From CAZENU01 sp965222125 (GTDB taxonomy: Bacteria > Chloroflexota > Dehalococcoidia > Lucifugimonadales > CAZENU01), in the NCBI GenBank assembly GCA_965222125.1, contig CBDCTC010000003.1:186001-250000 (forward strand): DNA of 64,000 nt. The letters run 5' to 3'. The position numbers were made by a program, and so were the translations under genes. The notes under the pieces were generated by a model. It was not told the DNA's origin, made no database searches, and worked only from the letters and a program-made list of their open reading frames with translations. This document shows positions 52,576 through 62,651 of this stretch, piece by piece (within the stretch, counting starts at the first letter, position 1; each line of letters starts with the position of its first letter).

Positions 52576-53610
52576 ATGATTTGCAAAAAGCTGATGACGA
52601 AGATGTTCCTGTTCGGACCGGTCTTGGGGGCCATACTCTCCGGGGTGATAGTCGTCGGCTGCACGGGCGACGCCGGACACGGAGACGGCCGAGATTCTGA
52701 CCGCGCCACGGTAAGTCAGGACATCTCCGGGCGAGAAGGTGGCGATCCCGGAGGTGAGGATGGCAGCAACCGCGAAGGCAATGAATCCGGGGAAGAAGGT
52801 GGTGAAGGCAGCGGAGAACACGGCTCTGGTGGTGACGGCGGTGGAGAGAGCAGTGAAGCCGCTATGTCGAGCCCAATCACTCCTCTCGGACAGTCGTGGA
52901 GCGGTGTTCTCGGCGGATTGGCTGTTTCTATGCAGTACGATGCGGCAACCCAGTCCGTCCACGGAACGGTGCGAAACACGCTCTCACAGAAACTCTGCTA
53001 TGTGCAGGCGGAACCTCACATAAAGTCAGGAACGAAAACAGTGGGAGAGCTTGGTCCCGAGAAGCTGGGACACCTGAACTCTGGGCAGGAAGCAACGACG
53101 AGACTGACGGTTGCCAGTGAACCGACACTTGCAGGGGTTTCATACGATGGATACGTCGTTCACATGGAAGTATTCGACTGCAGCGGCCCCGGCCCCGCGG
53201 CTCACACAGGAGGAGAGGGCGCTGAAGGCAGCGGTGCTGATTCCTTGGCGCTCGATGAGACCTTCGACGCAGTCCGCAACGGCGCCCGGCTGGTCCTGAG
53301 CTACGACGCTCCAAGCAACTCCTTCAAGGGAACTGTGGAGAACACGACCAACGGCGTCCTGGGCCGGGTCAGGATCGAAGTGCACCTTTCGAACGGAGCG
53401 GAGCTAGGTCCGACGACTCCGACGGACATGGCACCAGGCGAGGTGGCAATGATCCACCTGCCTGCGACGCCGGGATCGTTCACCGGATGGACAGCACATG
53501 CCGAGATTGGTACCGGAGGTGAGGGGAGCGAGTCGGGCGGGGAGCATGGTGGCGGCAGGGAGTCGGGCGGCGAACACGGCAGTGGTGGCGAGCGGCGGGG
53601 AGGCGGCTAG
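52576..53610 (+). CDS. Lipoprotein with Ser/Gly/Glu-rich tracts
   Basis: 344 residues. Lipobox VVGC (GVIVVGCTGD) after a hydrophobic signal. The mature protein has a Gly/Glu/Ser/Asp-rich low-complexity tract (about 55-97) and a second one at the C-terminus (SGGEHG repeats, 315-344). Between them are two similar beta-domains, each with SY/QYDAxxxxxxGTVxNT and LGP...L.PG/SGQ, i.e. an internal duplication like the FxLYD fold. Function unknown. Placed 136 bases before a two-component system, which suggests that it is a sensed or regulated surface protein. Confidence 0.75.
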   Translation: MICKKLMTKMFLFGPVLGAILSGVIVVGCTGDAGHGDGRDSDRATVSQDISGREGGDPGGEDGSNREGNESGEEGGEGSGEHGSGGDGGGESSEAAMSSPITPLGQSWSGVLGGLAVSMQYDAATQSVHGTVRNTLSQKLCYVQAEPHIKSGTKTVGELGPEKLGHLNSGQEATTRLTVASEPTLAGVSYDGYVVHMEVFDCSGPGPAAHTGGEGAEGSGADSLALDETFDAVRNGARLVLSYDAPSNSFKGTVENTTNGVLGRVRIEVHLSNGAELGPTTPTDMAPGEVAMIHLPATPGSFTGWTAHAEIGTGGEGSESGGEHGGGRESGGEHGSGGERRGGG

Positions 53611-53652
53611 AGCTGATCGGAGTCGACCGAGGGAAAATGTCGAAGTCTCAAG

Positions 53653-53661
53653 TGGGATAAT
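53653..53661 (+). promoter_or_regulatory. Extended -10-like element before the two-component genes
   Basis: TGG-GATAAT lies 85 bases before the response regulator ATG. No clear -35. Confidence 0.4.
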
Positions 53662-53746
53662 CTGACCATGTGCGTATCCGGTGGATGGATAGACGCGGTG
53701 TCTCTAGGAGGCATCGCGTCTGAGAAGGCTCCGTAGAGGACCGACG

Positions 53747-54424
53747 ATGGGCGGTACAGTATTGATAATTGAAGACGATACGAGGATCGCGAACTGGGTC
53801 AAGGTGTACTTCGAGTGCGCAGGATTCTCTGCCGAGGTTGCTCATGACGGCGAATCCGGTCTGGCCCTGGCCCGCGATCTGACCCCGGATCTGGTGATCC
53901 TCGATCTGATGCTTCCCCGTCTCGACGGCGTGGAGCTGTGCAGAATCCTGCGTCGAGAGTCAGACGTTCCAATAATCATGCTGACGGCCAGGGAGGCCCA
54001 CGCCGAGCGAGTCATCGGACTGGACAGCGGGGCCGACGACTACATCGTCAAGCCCTTCGATCCGGAGGAAGTCATCGCCCGCGCCGAAGCCGTGCTTCGT
54101 CGCGTCAAAGGCAGAGTCCAGCAGGTCCTGACACGCGGCAACATCACGCTGAACGAGACCGCCCGGAGCGTGACGGTCAATGGAGAACCCGTAGATTTGA
54201 GCCAGGCGCAAATCGCCCTGCTCTCAACGTTCATGCGTCATCCCAACCAGGTGCTCACCCGTGACCAGCTGATCTCGCTGACCTTCAACCACGAATTTCA
54301 GGGGTTCGACCGCGCCATCGACAGCCAGGTAGCTCGCCTGCGAAAGCAGCTCACCCGGGAGGGCAGGCAGCCCATTCAGACCGTCTACGGCGCAGGCTAC
54401 AAGTTCGTGATAGAGGACGAATGA
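53747..54424 (+). CDS. OmpR/PhoB-family response regulator
   Basis: 225 residues. Receiver domain with acidic pocket (IIEDD) and phospho-acceptor Asp53 (LVILDLMLPRLDG), then T/K (MLTAREAH, DYIVKPFDP), and a winged-helix trans_reg_C domain (about 130-220, ending TVYGAGYKFVIEDE). A DNA-binding regulator; targets unknown. It overlaps the kinase by four bases. Confidence 0.96.
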   Translation: MGGTVLIIEDDTRIANWVKVYFECAGFSAEVAHDGESGLALARDLTPDLVILDLMLPRLDGVELCRILRRESDVPIIMLTAREAHAERVIGLDSGADDYIVKPFDPEEVIARAEAVLRRVKGRVQQVLTRGNITLNETARSVTVNGEPVDLSQAQIALLSTFMRHPNQVLTRDQLISLTFNHEFQGFDRAIDSQVARLRKQLTREGRQPIQTVYGAGYKFVIEDE

Positions 54425-55842
54425 TGTCCCTTCGCTGGCGAATCATGGGTTCGATCGTTCTTGTCATCGTTCTTACCGTCTTGATCAGCGTCGGTGTGGG
54501 CTACTACGCGACGCAGTCCCGCCTGGGTGTGTTCGTAGACGAGATAGGTGACGATGAGGCGAGCCGTTTAGCCCAGAATCTGAGCCGGGAGTACACCGCT
54601 GCAGGTGGCTGGGGCACGGTGGACAGACCTCTGTCTGAGGCCGGATACATCTACGACGGGGTTCTGCAGAGGGAGCGGCATGAAGAAAGTGAGGGAGAAT
54701 CCTTCGAGCTCTTCCACCAGGACCCGGTACGAGTCGTCATAGCCGGCGTCGATGGACGGGTGGTGAAGGACAACCTATCCGAGCTGTTACCCGGAACGGC
54801 AGCACCTGACTTGGATGGGCATCGCGAGACGGTGTTCGATCTGACTACGAGCCAGCCCGTAGGCCACGTCTATGTGGATGTAGACCACGAGCTCCTGTCG
54901 ACCGAGGCGCATGGGTTTCTCAACACGCTCCTGTACATCACCGGGATCGGCGGGTTGCTGACGGTCGGAGTTGCCATACTGCTGGCCGCCTGGTTATCCA
55001 AGCGTATCACAGCACCCGTGACGGCTCTGACGGAGGCAACCCAGGCAATCGCCCAGGGGGATACGACCCGGCTGCCGGTCACATCCTCGGATGAGCTGGG
55101 GCGGATGAGTGCGGCTTTCAACCAGATGACCTCCGCCCTGGAAACTCAGCGCGACCTCCGCAGGCGGCTGATAAACGATGTCTCTCATGAGCTGAATACG
55201 CCACTGAGCGTCATACATCTGGAGGCGAAAGGGTTGCGCGACGGACTTCAGACGTCTGAGAGTGCCTCCGACCACATCATGCAGGAAATAGACAGGCTGC
55301 GCGGTCTCGTAGTTGACCTGGACTGGCTTGCTGAAACCGACCACGATGAGTTGAGGCTCAAGCTCGAAGCGAGTTCCATTCACGAGCTCCTCACCGCAGA
55401 GGTGGACCGCTGGCAACCTCAATCTCAGGCTCGACAGGTTGAACTGTCGCTGGAGGTATCCGCCGATCTCCCAGACATGGACCTCGACCGGATGCGCATG
55501 AGCCAGGCATTGGGAAACGTCCTGAGCAACGCCATTCATTGCACTGAGCCCGGCGGGCATATCGTGCTTAGGGCGGGGTTAGAAGGCGACGAGGCGCTTG
55601 CTATCTCGATCATCGATGACGGGATCGGCATCCACGCCTCAGACCTTCCCCACGTCTTCGATCGCTTCTACCGTACCGACCAGTCTCGTAGTCGGGGGAT
55701 AGGCAGTACAGGTCTGGGATTGGCCATCACCCGAGCTATAGTCGAGGCACATGGGGGTACGATTGCCATAGCAAGTGACGGGCCTGGACAGGGTGTCACC
55801 GTGACTATTCGCCTTCCCCTGACACCGGGCGAGGGCCCTTGA
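54421..55842 (+). CDS. Membrane sensor histidine kinase
   Basis: 473 residues. Two membrane helices (about 9-30 and 160-184) enclose a 130-residue sensor domain. Then HAMP (about 185-235), HisKA with the phosphorylated His in NDVSHELNTPLSVI, N box (LGNVLSNAIH), G1 (IIDDGIGIHASDLPHVFDRF) and G2 (GSTGLGLAIT). Cognate of the response regulator. Ligand unknown. Confidence 0.95.
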   Translation: MMSLRWRIMGSIVLVIVLTVLISVGVGYYATQSRLGVFVDEIGDDEASRLAQNLSREYTAAGGWGTVDRPLSEAGYIYDGVLQRERHEESEGESFELFHQDPVRVVIAGVDGRVVKDNLSELLPGTAAPDLDGHRETVFDLTTSQPVGHVYVDVDHELLSTEAHGFLNTLLYITGIGGLLTVGVAILLAAWLSKRITAPVTALTEATQAIAQGDTTRLPVTSSDELGRMSAAFNQMTSALETQRDLRRRLINDVSHELNTPLSVIHLEAKGLRDGLQTSESASDHIMQEIDRLRGLVVDLDWLAETDHDELRLKLEASSIHELLTAEVDRWQPQSQARQVELSLEVSADLPDMDLDRMRMSQALGNVLSNAIHCTEPGGHIVLRAGLEGDEALAISIIDDGIGIHASDLPHVFDRFYRTDQSRSRGIGSTGLGLAITRAIVEAHGGTIAIASDGPGQGVTVTIRLPLTPGEGP

Positions 55843-55951
55843 CAGGTTCGCCATATGGGGAATTGGACCATCGTAGGTTCAAAGGCTACCCAGCCACATC
55901 TCGAAGATGGTACTACCTACCATCCACTTAGGCCCGCTTGCGTAGCCTCTG

Positions 55952-56656
55952 CTAGGCGAACTTGTCGGGCCAGTAGTCCGGCCAGATGGACTCTCCGACG
56001 TAGTCGTCCCGGGCCCAGAACTCGCTGGTCTGCCGCGTGATGCCTCGGCTGTTGGGCATGTCGAGGTGGTCCGGTAGGGAGGATATTCGGCCCGGTACCC
56101 CGACGACGAAGCTGCGAGGCGGCACGTCCTTGTTCACCACGGCGCCCGCCGCTATGAAGCTCCTCTCACCTATGGTCACGCCGGGCAGGACCGTGCAGCC
56201 GCCTCCGATCATCACGTCGTCGTGAACGGTCGCTCCCCGAGGCGTGGTCAGCGGCTCGCGCCGGCACGGATACCGGTCGTTCAGGAACGTCACACCCGGC
56301 CCGACGAACACGTTGTCGCCAAACCAGGTCCGCGACGGAATGTAGACGTTGGACATTATGCGGACGCCGTTCCCCATCCTGACCACGCCCTCGATGGTCG
56401 AGTGGTTGAGGATGGTGCAGAAGTCGCCGATCTTGACCATTGCCCGTATCACGGCGTAGTGGACCGTGTGGAAGTGATCGCCGATGGTTACGTCGCCGTA
56501 GATGACGGTCCCCTTGTGCAGGATGCAGTTGTCGCCGATCCTGGCCGGCCCGCACTTCGGGTGGTAGCGGTAGCCGACTATCACGTCCGGGTCTATCTGG
56601 GCGTTGCTCCCGATAATCGCGTTATCGAAGGAGTCGGCGGGTTGGTTTGACGGCAT
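55952..56656 (-). CDS. Left-handed beta-helix acyltransferase
   Basis: 234 residues. Hexapeptide repeats ([LIV]-G-x-x-x-x) from about 15 to 200, with HTVHYAVIRAMVKIGDFCTI, SNVYIPSRTWFGDNVFVGPG and GERSFIAAGAVVNKDVPPRS. Similar to sugar O-acetyl or N-acyltransferases that use acetyl-CoA or acyl-ACP. No sugar-nucleotide genes are adjacent, so the acceptor is unknown. Confidence 0.88.
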   Translation of the reverse strand: MPSNQPADSFDNAIIGSNAQIDPDVIVGYRYHPKCGPARIGDNCILHKGTVIYGDVTIGDHFHTVHYAVIRAMVKIGDFCTILNHSTIEGVVRMGNGVRIMSNVYIPSRTWFGDNVFVGPGVTFLNDRYPCRREPLTTPRGATVHDDVMIGGGCTVLPGVTIGERSFIAAGAVVNKDVPPRSFVVGVPGRISSLPDHLDMPNSRGITRQTSEFWARDDYVGESIWPDYWPDKFA

Positions 56657-57073
56657 AGTGGGCCTCCTGGTTGGGTGATCGCGTGGCCGGACTCTAGTCG
56701 AGGGGGCGCGTACCGGTCAACAGCGGGCTGGGTCGGCATTGTCTCGGCCCGGGAGTTGCGCAAGGTCGCGGCGGAGGGGAAGGTTTGCCCCGGAAACGTG
56801 GCAGAGGATGGGAAACGGGCAGACGCAAGGATGTGCTTGGCCGGAGACTGGCAGACCCGTTCGACGCCTTCTGGGAGCAGTACGGGTCGGAGATTCCGCC
56901 GACCATCGAGCATATCGAGGGAGGGCCCCGGAGGGGCCTATCCGGGCAGGTCTGCCCGAGGACGACCTTGCCGTTCACGTGGACCACGAGACCGTTCGCC
57001 TGCTGCTGCGCCCCCGGAGCTATCCTATGGCGGCGCCGGGCAGCGACATGCCCCAGGCGAAGGGTTGCGGGCG
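56657..57073. other. Intergenic, possible gene remnant
   Basis: No full gene. Frame fragments DPFDAFWEQYGSEIPPTIEH (56858-56917) and LPEDDLAVHVDHETVRLLL (about 56949-57005) are less basic than shadow frames but lie in different frames, so they may be a frameshifted relic. Not assigned. Confidence 0.3.
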
Positions 57074-57256
57074 TCAGCGGGGGGACTGCACGATCCAGAG
57101 GATATTCAGGGTGGCTATGGCTGCCGCAGCGACCCAGAGAAGCGTGCCCAGGATGGGGCTGAACTGCAGTCCCACTCCCAGGCCGAGGTAGAGCGTTACC
57201 ACCGCCAGCAGAAAAAGCAGGGCGTGAGCGGCGATCCTGACTCTTGCGGCTGTCAT
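57074..57256 (-). CDS. Small two-helix membrane protein
   Basis: 60 residues. Two hydrophobic stretches (HALLFLLAVVTLYLGLGVGL and LLWVAAAAIATLNILWIV). Starts ATG. No family recognised. Conservation would be needed to be sure it is expressed. Confidence 0.5.
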   Translation of the reverse strand: MTAARVRIAAHALLFLLAVVTLYLGLGVGLQFSPILGTLLWVAAAAIATLNILWIVQSPR

Positions 57257-57392
57257 GTCCGAGCCATCATACCACCCCTGGGGAACGTCTGAAGCGTGCG
57301 CCAGACGGCTGCGGAGTTCCCCGATGTTGACACTCCGACGGCGTGGGCATATAGTGCCGGCGACCCAAGATTAGCAGCGCGGGGGCACGAAC

Positions 57393-58517
57393 ATGGGCAA
57401 CGAAAAGACTTTGAGGGCCGTCCACGTCGGCTTGAGCGTCGGGCACGCCGGCCGTATCGACACTTCTGACGATGAAACTCTAGGCGCAAGAGCGCGGCTC
57501 CAGACCGATGTCAGGCGGTTGCCGGGCGTCGAAGTCGTCGCATACTGCGAGTTGTACGACAGCTCCAAGCTGGACGACGTCAAGACGCACTTCCCGAACG
57601 CAGGCCGGTACGACAACGTCGACGACCTTATCGCCAATGAGGAGTTTGACCTGGCGTGCGTCGTACTGCACCCCAGGGAAATGCCGGACACTCTGCTGAA
57701 GCTGGCCAACGCGGGCAAGCACCTGCTGGCCGACAAGCAGTTCGCGCTCCACGGCGACGACCTGAAGCCGGTCGTCGAGGCCGTGAACCGCAACAATCTG
57801 ACCTCTTTCATCTGCTATCCGTGGCGGTACCACCCGGCTATGCAGGACATCCGGGCGCTGACCGAGAACGGCGTCTTGGGCCGCCCCATTGCCATCGAGG
57901 CGCGGCAGGTCACGGGACAGGTAGGCGGGCCCCACGGGAGCGACCCGACCAACATGACGTCGCGTAAGGACGTGTGGGGCGGCGGCAACCTGCAGTACGT
58001 GGGCTGTCACATCCTTGAGGGCATGCGCTATCTGATGGGCTGCGAGGTCAAGAGCGTGCAGGCCCAGATCGGCAGACCGCTAGGCTACACCGAGGAGGGC
58101 GTCGAGGACGTCGCCGTGCTCGCGCTGGAGTACGAGAACGGCGCGATGGCCAGCCTCGTGGCCGCGTACCTGTCTCCCAAAGGGGTGACCGGCGCGGGCC
58201 GGAGCCTGACCTTCTACGGCTCCGAGGGCTGGGCGAAGTGGCCGTCGATCGGCGGGGACACCCTGGAGGTCTACAGCGCGTCGCCCCAGTGGAGCGGCAC
58301 GCCGGAGAAGACCATCCAGTACACGATCGCGCCGCTGCCGAGCATCGTCGGCGCAGTCTGGTACTACAACTGGATCGAGAAATTCGTCGCCGACATCAGG
58401 GCCGGCAACAAGGGCGCGCTGAACATGACCGACGCCCTCTACGTGCAGCAGAGCATCGACGCGGCCTACGAATCGGGCCGCACGGGCCAACGCGTCGAGG
58501 TCAAGTACGGGCTCTAG
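57393..58517 (+). CDS. Gfo/Idh/MocA-family oxidoreductase
   Basis: 374 residues. Rossmann-type NAD(P) domain (VHVGLSVGHAG, then AYCELYD), the ADKQFALHG variant of the EKP motif, and a C-terminal beta-sheet domain. Acts on sugars, inositols or pseudosugars; substrate unknown. The glycine-rich loop is unusual (GLSVGHAG, no GxGxxG). Confidence 0.85.
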   Translation: MGNEKTLRAVHVGLSVGHAGRIDTSDDETLGARARLQTDVRRLPGVEVVAYCELYDSSKLDDVKTHFPNAGRYDNVDDLIANEEFDLACVVLHPREMPDTLLKLANAGKHLLADKQFALHGDDLKPVVEAVNRNNLTSFICYPWRYHPAMQDIRALTENGVLGRPIAIEARQVTGQVGGPHGSDPTNMTSRKDVWGGGNLQYVGCHILEGMRYLMGCEVKSVQAQIGRPLGYTEEGVEDVAVLALEYENGAMASLVAAYLSPKGVTGAGRSLTFYGSEGWAKWPSIGGDTLEVYSASPQWSGTPEKTIQYTIAPLPSIVGAVWYYNWIEKFVADIRAGNKGALNMTDALYVQQSIDAAYESGRTGQRVEVKYGL

Positions 58518-58824
58518 TCAGCCCGCGGAAGAAAGAGATCTGTTGAGCCAACGTAGCTTACCAATTGGATCGTAACGGCGGTGTACACGGGGGTGGAAAC
58601 CGCTTTGGGGCGCGGCGGAACATGGGAGGTGATTGAAGGGGTCTCGGTGGTCCGCGAAGTCTATTCCGGACATGCCATTCCCGGGTAGGCCATAACGACT
58701 TATCTGCCATCAGACTGTTCAAGGTAGAACCGCCGGCTTCACCTCACGGTCGATGCGGGTACTGTAGTCACAACCGTCGTGGCGACTCCTGCAGCCAAGA
58801 GTCGGCTTTAACGGGCTAGAGCTA
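58518..58824. other. Intergenic, no gene seen
   Basis: No gene, repeat, terminator or convincing promoter recognised. Confidence 0.5.
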
Positions 58825-61104
58825 ATGGCAGGAAAAGACAGGACCGCGCTACTCTGCCTTGTGGCCGCCGCCCTGCTGACGGCTTGTGATGGCGGATCGT
58901 AATCGGCGGATCCACCGGTTTCTACGGGCGTTCCACTCCCTGCGGCTACATCTAGTGCGACACCTTCGCTGCGCTCTTCAGCGAAGGCCATTTCAAGAGC
59001 CGCACCCATGGTTCTGCCTGTAGGCACGCCTGTACCTACGCACACGTCGAACCCAACCACGACAGCTACGCCCACGCCGGCTTTCACGAGCACACTCCCG
59101 CCCGCCCCGGCATCAATACCTACACCAATTGCCACGCGGACACTCGTTACAACCGTGACGGCGACGCCCACGCCATCGCCCACGAGCACGCTCCACCCCA
59201 ACCTTGGTCCCAACGGCGACGCCCACGCCATCGCCCACGAGCACGCTCACCCCAACCCCGGTCCCAACGGCGACGCCTACGCCATCGCCCACGAGCACGC
59301 TCACCCCAACCCCACCCAGTCTTGTCCTCGAGGCGGAGGCGCAGCTCGCAGGCTACTGGAGCGACGGCACTGCAGATGTCGTGGTATCGGTGGTGTTGAG
59401 GAACGTCGGTGGCCGACCGCTTAAGGGAGTCCAAACCTTAGCCGCGACGTGCCGTAAGGGCGACGTGGTTGTGCCGGGGTGTCACGACGCGGTGAAAGTA
59501 GAGTTGACAGACGGGTTTGGTCCCGCTGCTACGAAGTTGACCGTTCGTCCGCCAATGGGAAGTGATCCCTTAGAGGTCCAGGTCAGTGTCGAGGATGGGT
59601 CTTCTACGACCGTCGGGGTCGCTGTGCCCGAGCGCATACTCGGGGTGGAGCGGCATGTTTGGGAATGCTACAGCGGTCGGCTAGGCCACATGAACCGCTG
59701 CGGGGGTTGGTTCTTGGACAGAGCCTCCGTCATCAAGTGGGAGCCCGGGAAGCCTATCAGCGTGTGGGCAAAGGGCCGGAAGGACTACCTAGCGGCTCTC
59801 GAGGAGATTCTCGATCAGATGTCCGAACTCTTGAACCACACATCCGAGATGGTCGAGTCTGGCGAGCAAGCCGATCTTGTAGTCCATGTGGGAACATCTT
59901 CTCACGCAGGTACCTGCATCGGAGGAGCTGGATACGGTCAAGCGTTTCGTGACGATGCGGGTGACCAACATACAATTGTAGCCGGTGAGACGTGGGTCGC
60001 GGACCTAGGCCACGTAGTACCCAGGAGAATCATCGCATACGAGCTGTTTCACGCCCTCATTCCACAAGGCCACTACCCAAGTCCGTACCACGTGCTAGGT
60101 GTGGTCGAAGGACTGTCTGCAGTGGATGAAGCAATACTCCGGCTCCATGCGCATCCTCTGGTCAAGCCGGGAATGACGACAGAGCAAGTGGAGGAGCTCA
60201 TCGTTTTCGGCGATGAGCTGCTGGATGCCTCGCCTGTCGACGTCACGACCCTAGCCTGGCGGGCGAGAGAGGGCTTAGTCGACAAAGGAACGGTGGCGTT
60301 CACGTCAAGGGGAAGATGCCTCACAGATGCCGGGTCCTGCCAGTCGTATGGCGTGGAGGAATTCGGTTGGACTGACCACCTGATCGGGGAGCTTCGATTA
60401 CCGGGGAACCACTTCCAAAAGCTGAGTCTCCAGAACGGGAAGTTGGGAGCCTACGTGGCCGGGAAAGAGTTCTGGATCGAGACAGCGGACGGGTGGCACA
60501 GCGTGGATTGGAACGAATTCCTCGGCACGACCGGTTGGCGCCCCAACCATAACAGCCTGCTAACTATCCTGGAGAATATCCTTCTGCTTGCCCACGACGG
60601 CGACATGATGGTCTCCAAGACGTCTGATGGGAGAATCGCGCTTGAGACCCGTCAGGATCGAGAACTGGGGCTCAGTGCCAACGTTAGGATGGGGCTCTCC
60701 CTGATCCTCGACGAAGAAACGTTCCACATATCCGACTATACGGTGACCACGTGCCAACCGGGAGATTCGTCTGGCTGCTTCTTTGAGATACAGGCCAAAG
60801 ATGGAGAGTACGGCATCGACCTGACGATCCCAGAGCCGATACGTCAATCGACTCCGTCGCCTGTTCGCTGGGAAGGCCTATTCGCTGGGAAGGCCTAAGG
60901 GAGGTCACGACGCTCAGCAGCGGGCTTCACCACACGTGTGCCCTGCGTGTAGACGGCTCTCCGATCTGTTGGGGAAGCAACTACTACGGACAGGCCACGC
61001 CACCGGTGGCCGAGCGGTTGGCGTCCATCAGCAGTGCGGGAGAACACACCTGCGGTCTCCGGTTGGACGGATCGGCGGGCTGTGGCGGGTCTCACCAAAC
61101 GTGA
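58825..61104 (+). pseudogene. Decayed lipoprotein with metalloprotease-like domain and RCC1 repeats
   Basis: Piecing frames together gives one original gene. ATG 58825 opens a lipoprotein signal (LLCLVAAALLTACDGG), stopped by TAA at 58900. The same frame goes on through a Thr/Pro-rich linker until an extra C at about 59191-59195 (CTCCACCCC against CTCACCCC in the other repeat units). The next frame then reads 1.6 kb cleanly, to TAA at 60896. It includes AYELFHALIPQGH, one base from the metalloprotease HEXXH. A perfect 17-base duplication (60864-60897) breaks the frame again; without it the reading goes into RCC1-type repeats (LHHTCALRVDGSPICWG, GEHTCGLRLDG), ending at TGA 61104. At least three lesions plus loss of a zinc ligand argue for a dead gene. 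Confidence 0.72.
60864..60897. repeat. 17-base perfect tandem duplication
   Basis: TTCGCTGGGAAGGCCTA occurs twice without spacing. Seventeen is not a multiple of three, so it shifts the reading frame of the pseudogene. Confidence 0.98.
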
Positions 61105-61123
61105 GCCGCCGCCAGCGGGGGTG

Positions 61124-62644
61124 TCAGTCGCCGCGGTAGTACTCCATACCGAGATGGGTGATCTGCTCGGCGCCCATCATCCACCGGAGCGTGTTCTTCA
61201 GCTTCGTCTGCTGGATGAACAGGTCGTGCTCCGGGTACACCGTGGGGGCGTGCTGCGGACTCTTGAAGTAGAACGACAGCCACTCCTGGATGCCGAATAG
61301 CCCGGCCCGCTTGGCCAGGTCCATGAACAGCACCAGGTCCAGCACCAGCGGCGCGGCGAGGATCGAGTCCGAACACAGGAAGTTCACCTTGAGCTGCATC
61401 CGCCGGCCCAGCCAGCCGAACAGGTCTATCGTGTCCCAACCCTCCTTGTCGTCGCCGCGGGGCGGGTAGTAGTTGATCCGCACCTTGTGGTAGGCGTTGC
61501 CGTACAGCTCCGGGTACATGTCGGGCTGGAGTAAGTGCTCCAGGACGCCCAGCTTCGACTCCTCCTTCGTCCTGAAGTTCTCGGGCTCGTCGAGGACCTC
61601 GCCGTCACGGTTCCCCAGGATGTTCGTGGAGAACCACCCGTCCAGCCCCAGCATGCGGGCCTTCAGCATCGGGCCGATCACCGTCTTCACCAGCGTCTGG
61701 CCGGTCTTGAAGTCCTTGCCGCAGATGGGCACCCGTTCGTCCCGGGACATGCGCTCGAGGGCCGGTACGTCGACGGTCAGGTTGGGCGCGCCGTTGATGA
61801 ACGGGACGCCCTCCAGCAGCGCGGCGTAGGCGTAGACCATCGATGGCGCGATGTTGGCGTCGTTGTCCTCCAGGCCCCCCAGGAAGCTCTCGATGTCCTG
61901 GTGGACCGCCGCCTCCTCAATGAATTTTTCGGTTGACGCGCACCAGATCATGACCAGCCGGTCGCAGCCGTGCTCGGCCTTGAAGCGGCGGATGTCCTCG
62001 CGGATCGTGTCGACCAGCTGGAGCTTCGTGTCGACCGTGAGGGTGTTGTCGCCTCTGATCCGCTTCACGTACTCCGAGTCGAAGGCCGCGGGCATCGGCT
62101 CGACCGACTTCAGGAAGTCGCCGATGGGGTCGAGGTCTTCGTGGCGGTTGAGTACGCCGCACTTGAGTGCGGCTTCGTACGCATTGTCCGCGATCGGGTC
62201 CCAGGCGCCAAAGACGAGCTGGTCCAGGGAGGCGAGCGGTACGAATTCGCGAACCGGCGGAGTCTGGCCGTCGGTCCGCTTCCCGAGGCGGATGGTTGCC
62301 ATCTGGGTGATCGAGCCGATGGGCAGGCCCATGCCCCGCCTGATGTGCTCGACGCCGGCGATGAAGGTCGACGACACGGCCCCGAGGCCCACCAGCAGCA
62401 CGCCGAGCTTGCCGTCGGCCGGCGCGATGGTCGGCCCGTCGGCCGAGACGAAGTGCCTGGGTTCCAGCGCGATGCCCTTCTCGCGGGCGAGGTCGAGCAG
62501 CCGCTCGTGCCACTGTGCGGGGATCCGACCGGTCTTCGCCCAGTGCTGCACCGTGCTCTGGCTCCGGGACAGCAGCCTCGCCAGCGCCGACTGGCCGCCG
62601 AAGCGTTCGATAACCTGCTCTGCGGGATTCTGGTGGTTGTTCAT
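61124..62644 (-). CDS. ino1: HTH-fused myo-inositol-1-phosphate synthase
   Basis: 506 residues. The N-terminal about 50 residues (VIERFGGQSALARLLSRSQS, then TVQHWAKTGRIP and ERLLDLAREKG) form a helix-turn-helix of the Cro/YdaS kind. Residues 70-506 are an inositol-3-phosphate synthase: NAD motif GVLLVGLGAVSSTF, VMIWCASTEKF, GKDFKTGQTLVKT (catalytic Lys) and LKVNFLCSDSILAAPLV. The reaction is glucose-6-phosphate to inositol-3-phosphate. I start at ATG 62644: the -10 box ends eight bases earlier, so the message is probably leaderless. ATG 62653 would lie inside the -10 box. Confidence 0.93.
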   Translation of the reverse strand: MNNHQNPAEQVIERFGGQSALARLLSRSQSTVQHWAKTGRIPAQWHERLLDLAREKGIALEPRHFVSADGPTIAPADGKLGVLLVGLGAVSSTFIAGVEHIRRGMGLPIGSITQMATIRLGKRTDGQTPPVREFVPLASLDQLVFGAWDPIADNAYEAALKCGVLNRHEDLDPIGDFLKSVEPMPAAFDSEYVKRIRGDNTLTVDTKLQLVDTIREDIRRFKAEHGCDRLVMIWCASTEKFIEEAAVHQDIESFLGGLEDNDANIAPSMVYAYAALLEGVPFINGAPNLTVDVPALERMSRDERVPICGKDFKTGQTLVKTVIGPMLKARMLGLDGWFSTNILGNRDGEVLDEPENFRTKEESKLGVLEHLLQPDMYPELYGNAYHKVRINYYPPRGDDKEGWDTIDLFGWLGRRMQLKVNFLCSDSILAAPLVLDLVLFMDLAKRAGLFGIQEWLSFYFKSPQHAPTVYPEHDLFIQQTKLKNTLRWMMGAEQITHLGMEYYRGD

Positions 62645-62651
62645 GCCCTGC

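Noticed and set aside
59204..60898. Treating this frame as an intact gene with a GTG/ATG start
   Set aside because: Its first codons lie inside a Thr/Pro-rich linker whose signal peptide is in another frame upstream; it is one piece of a pseudogene.
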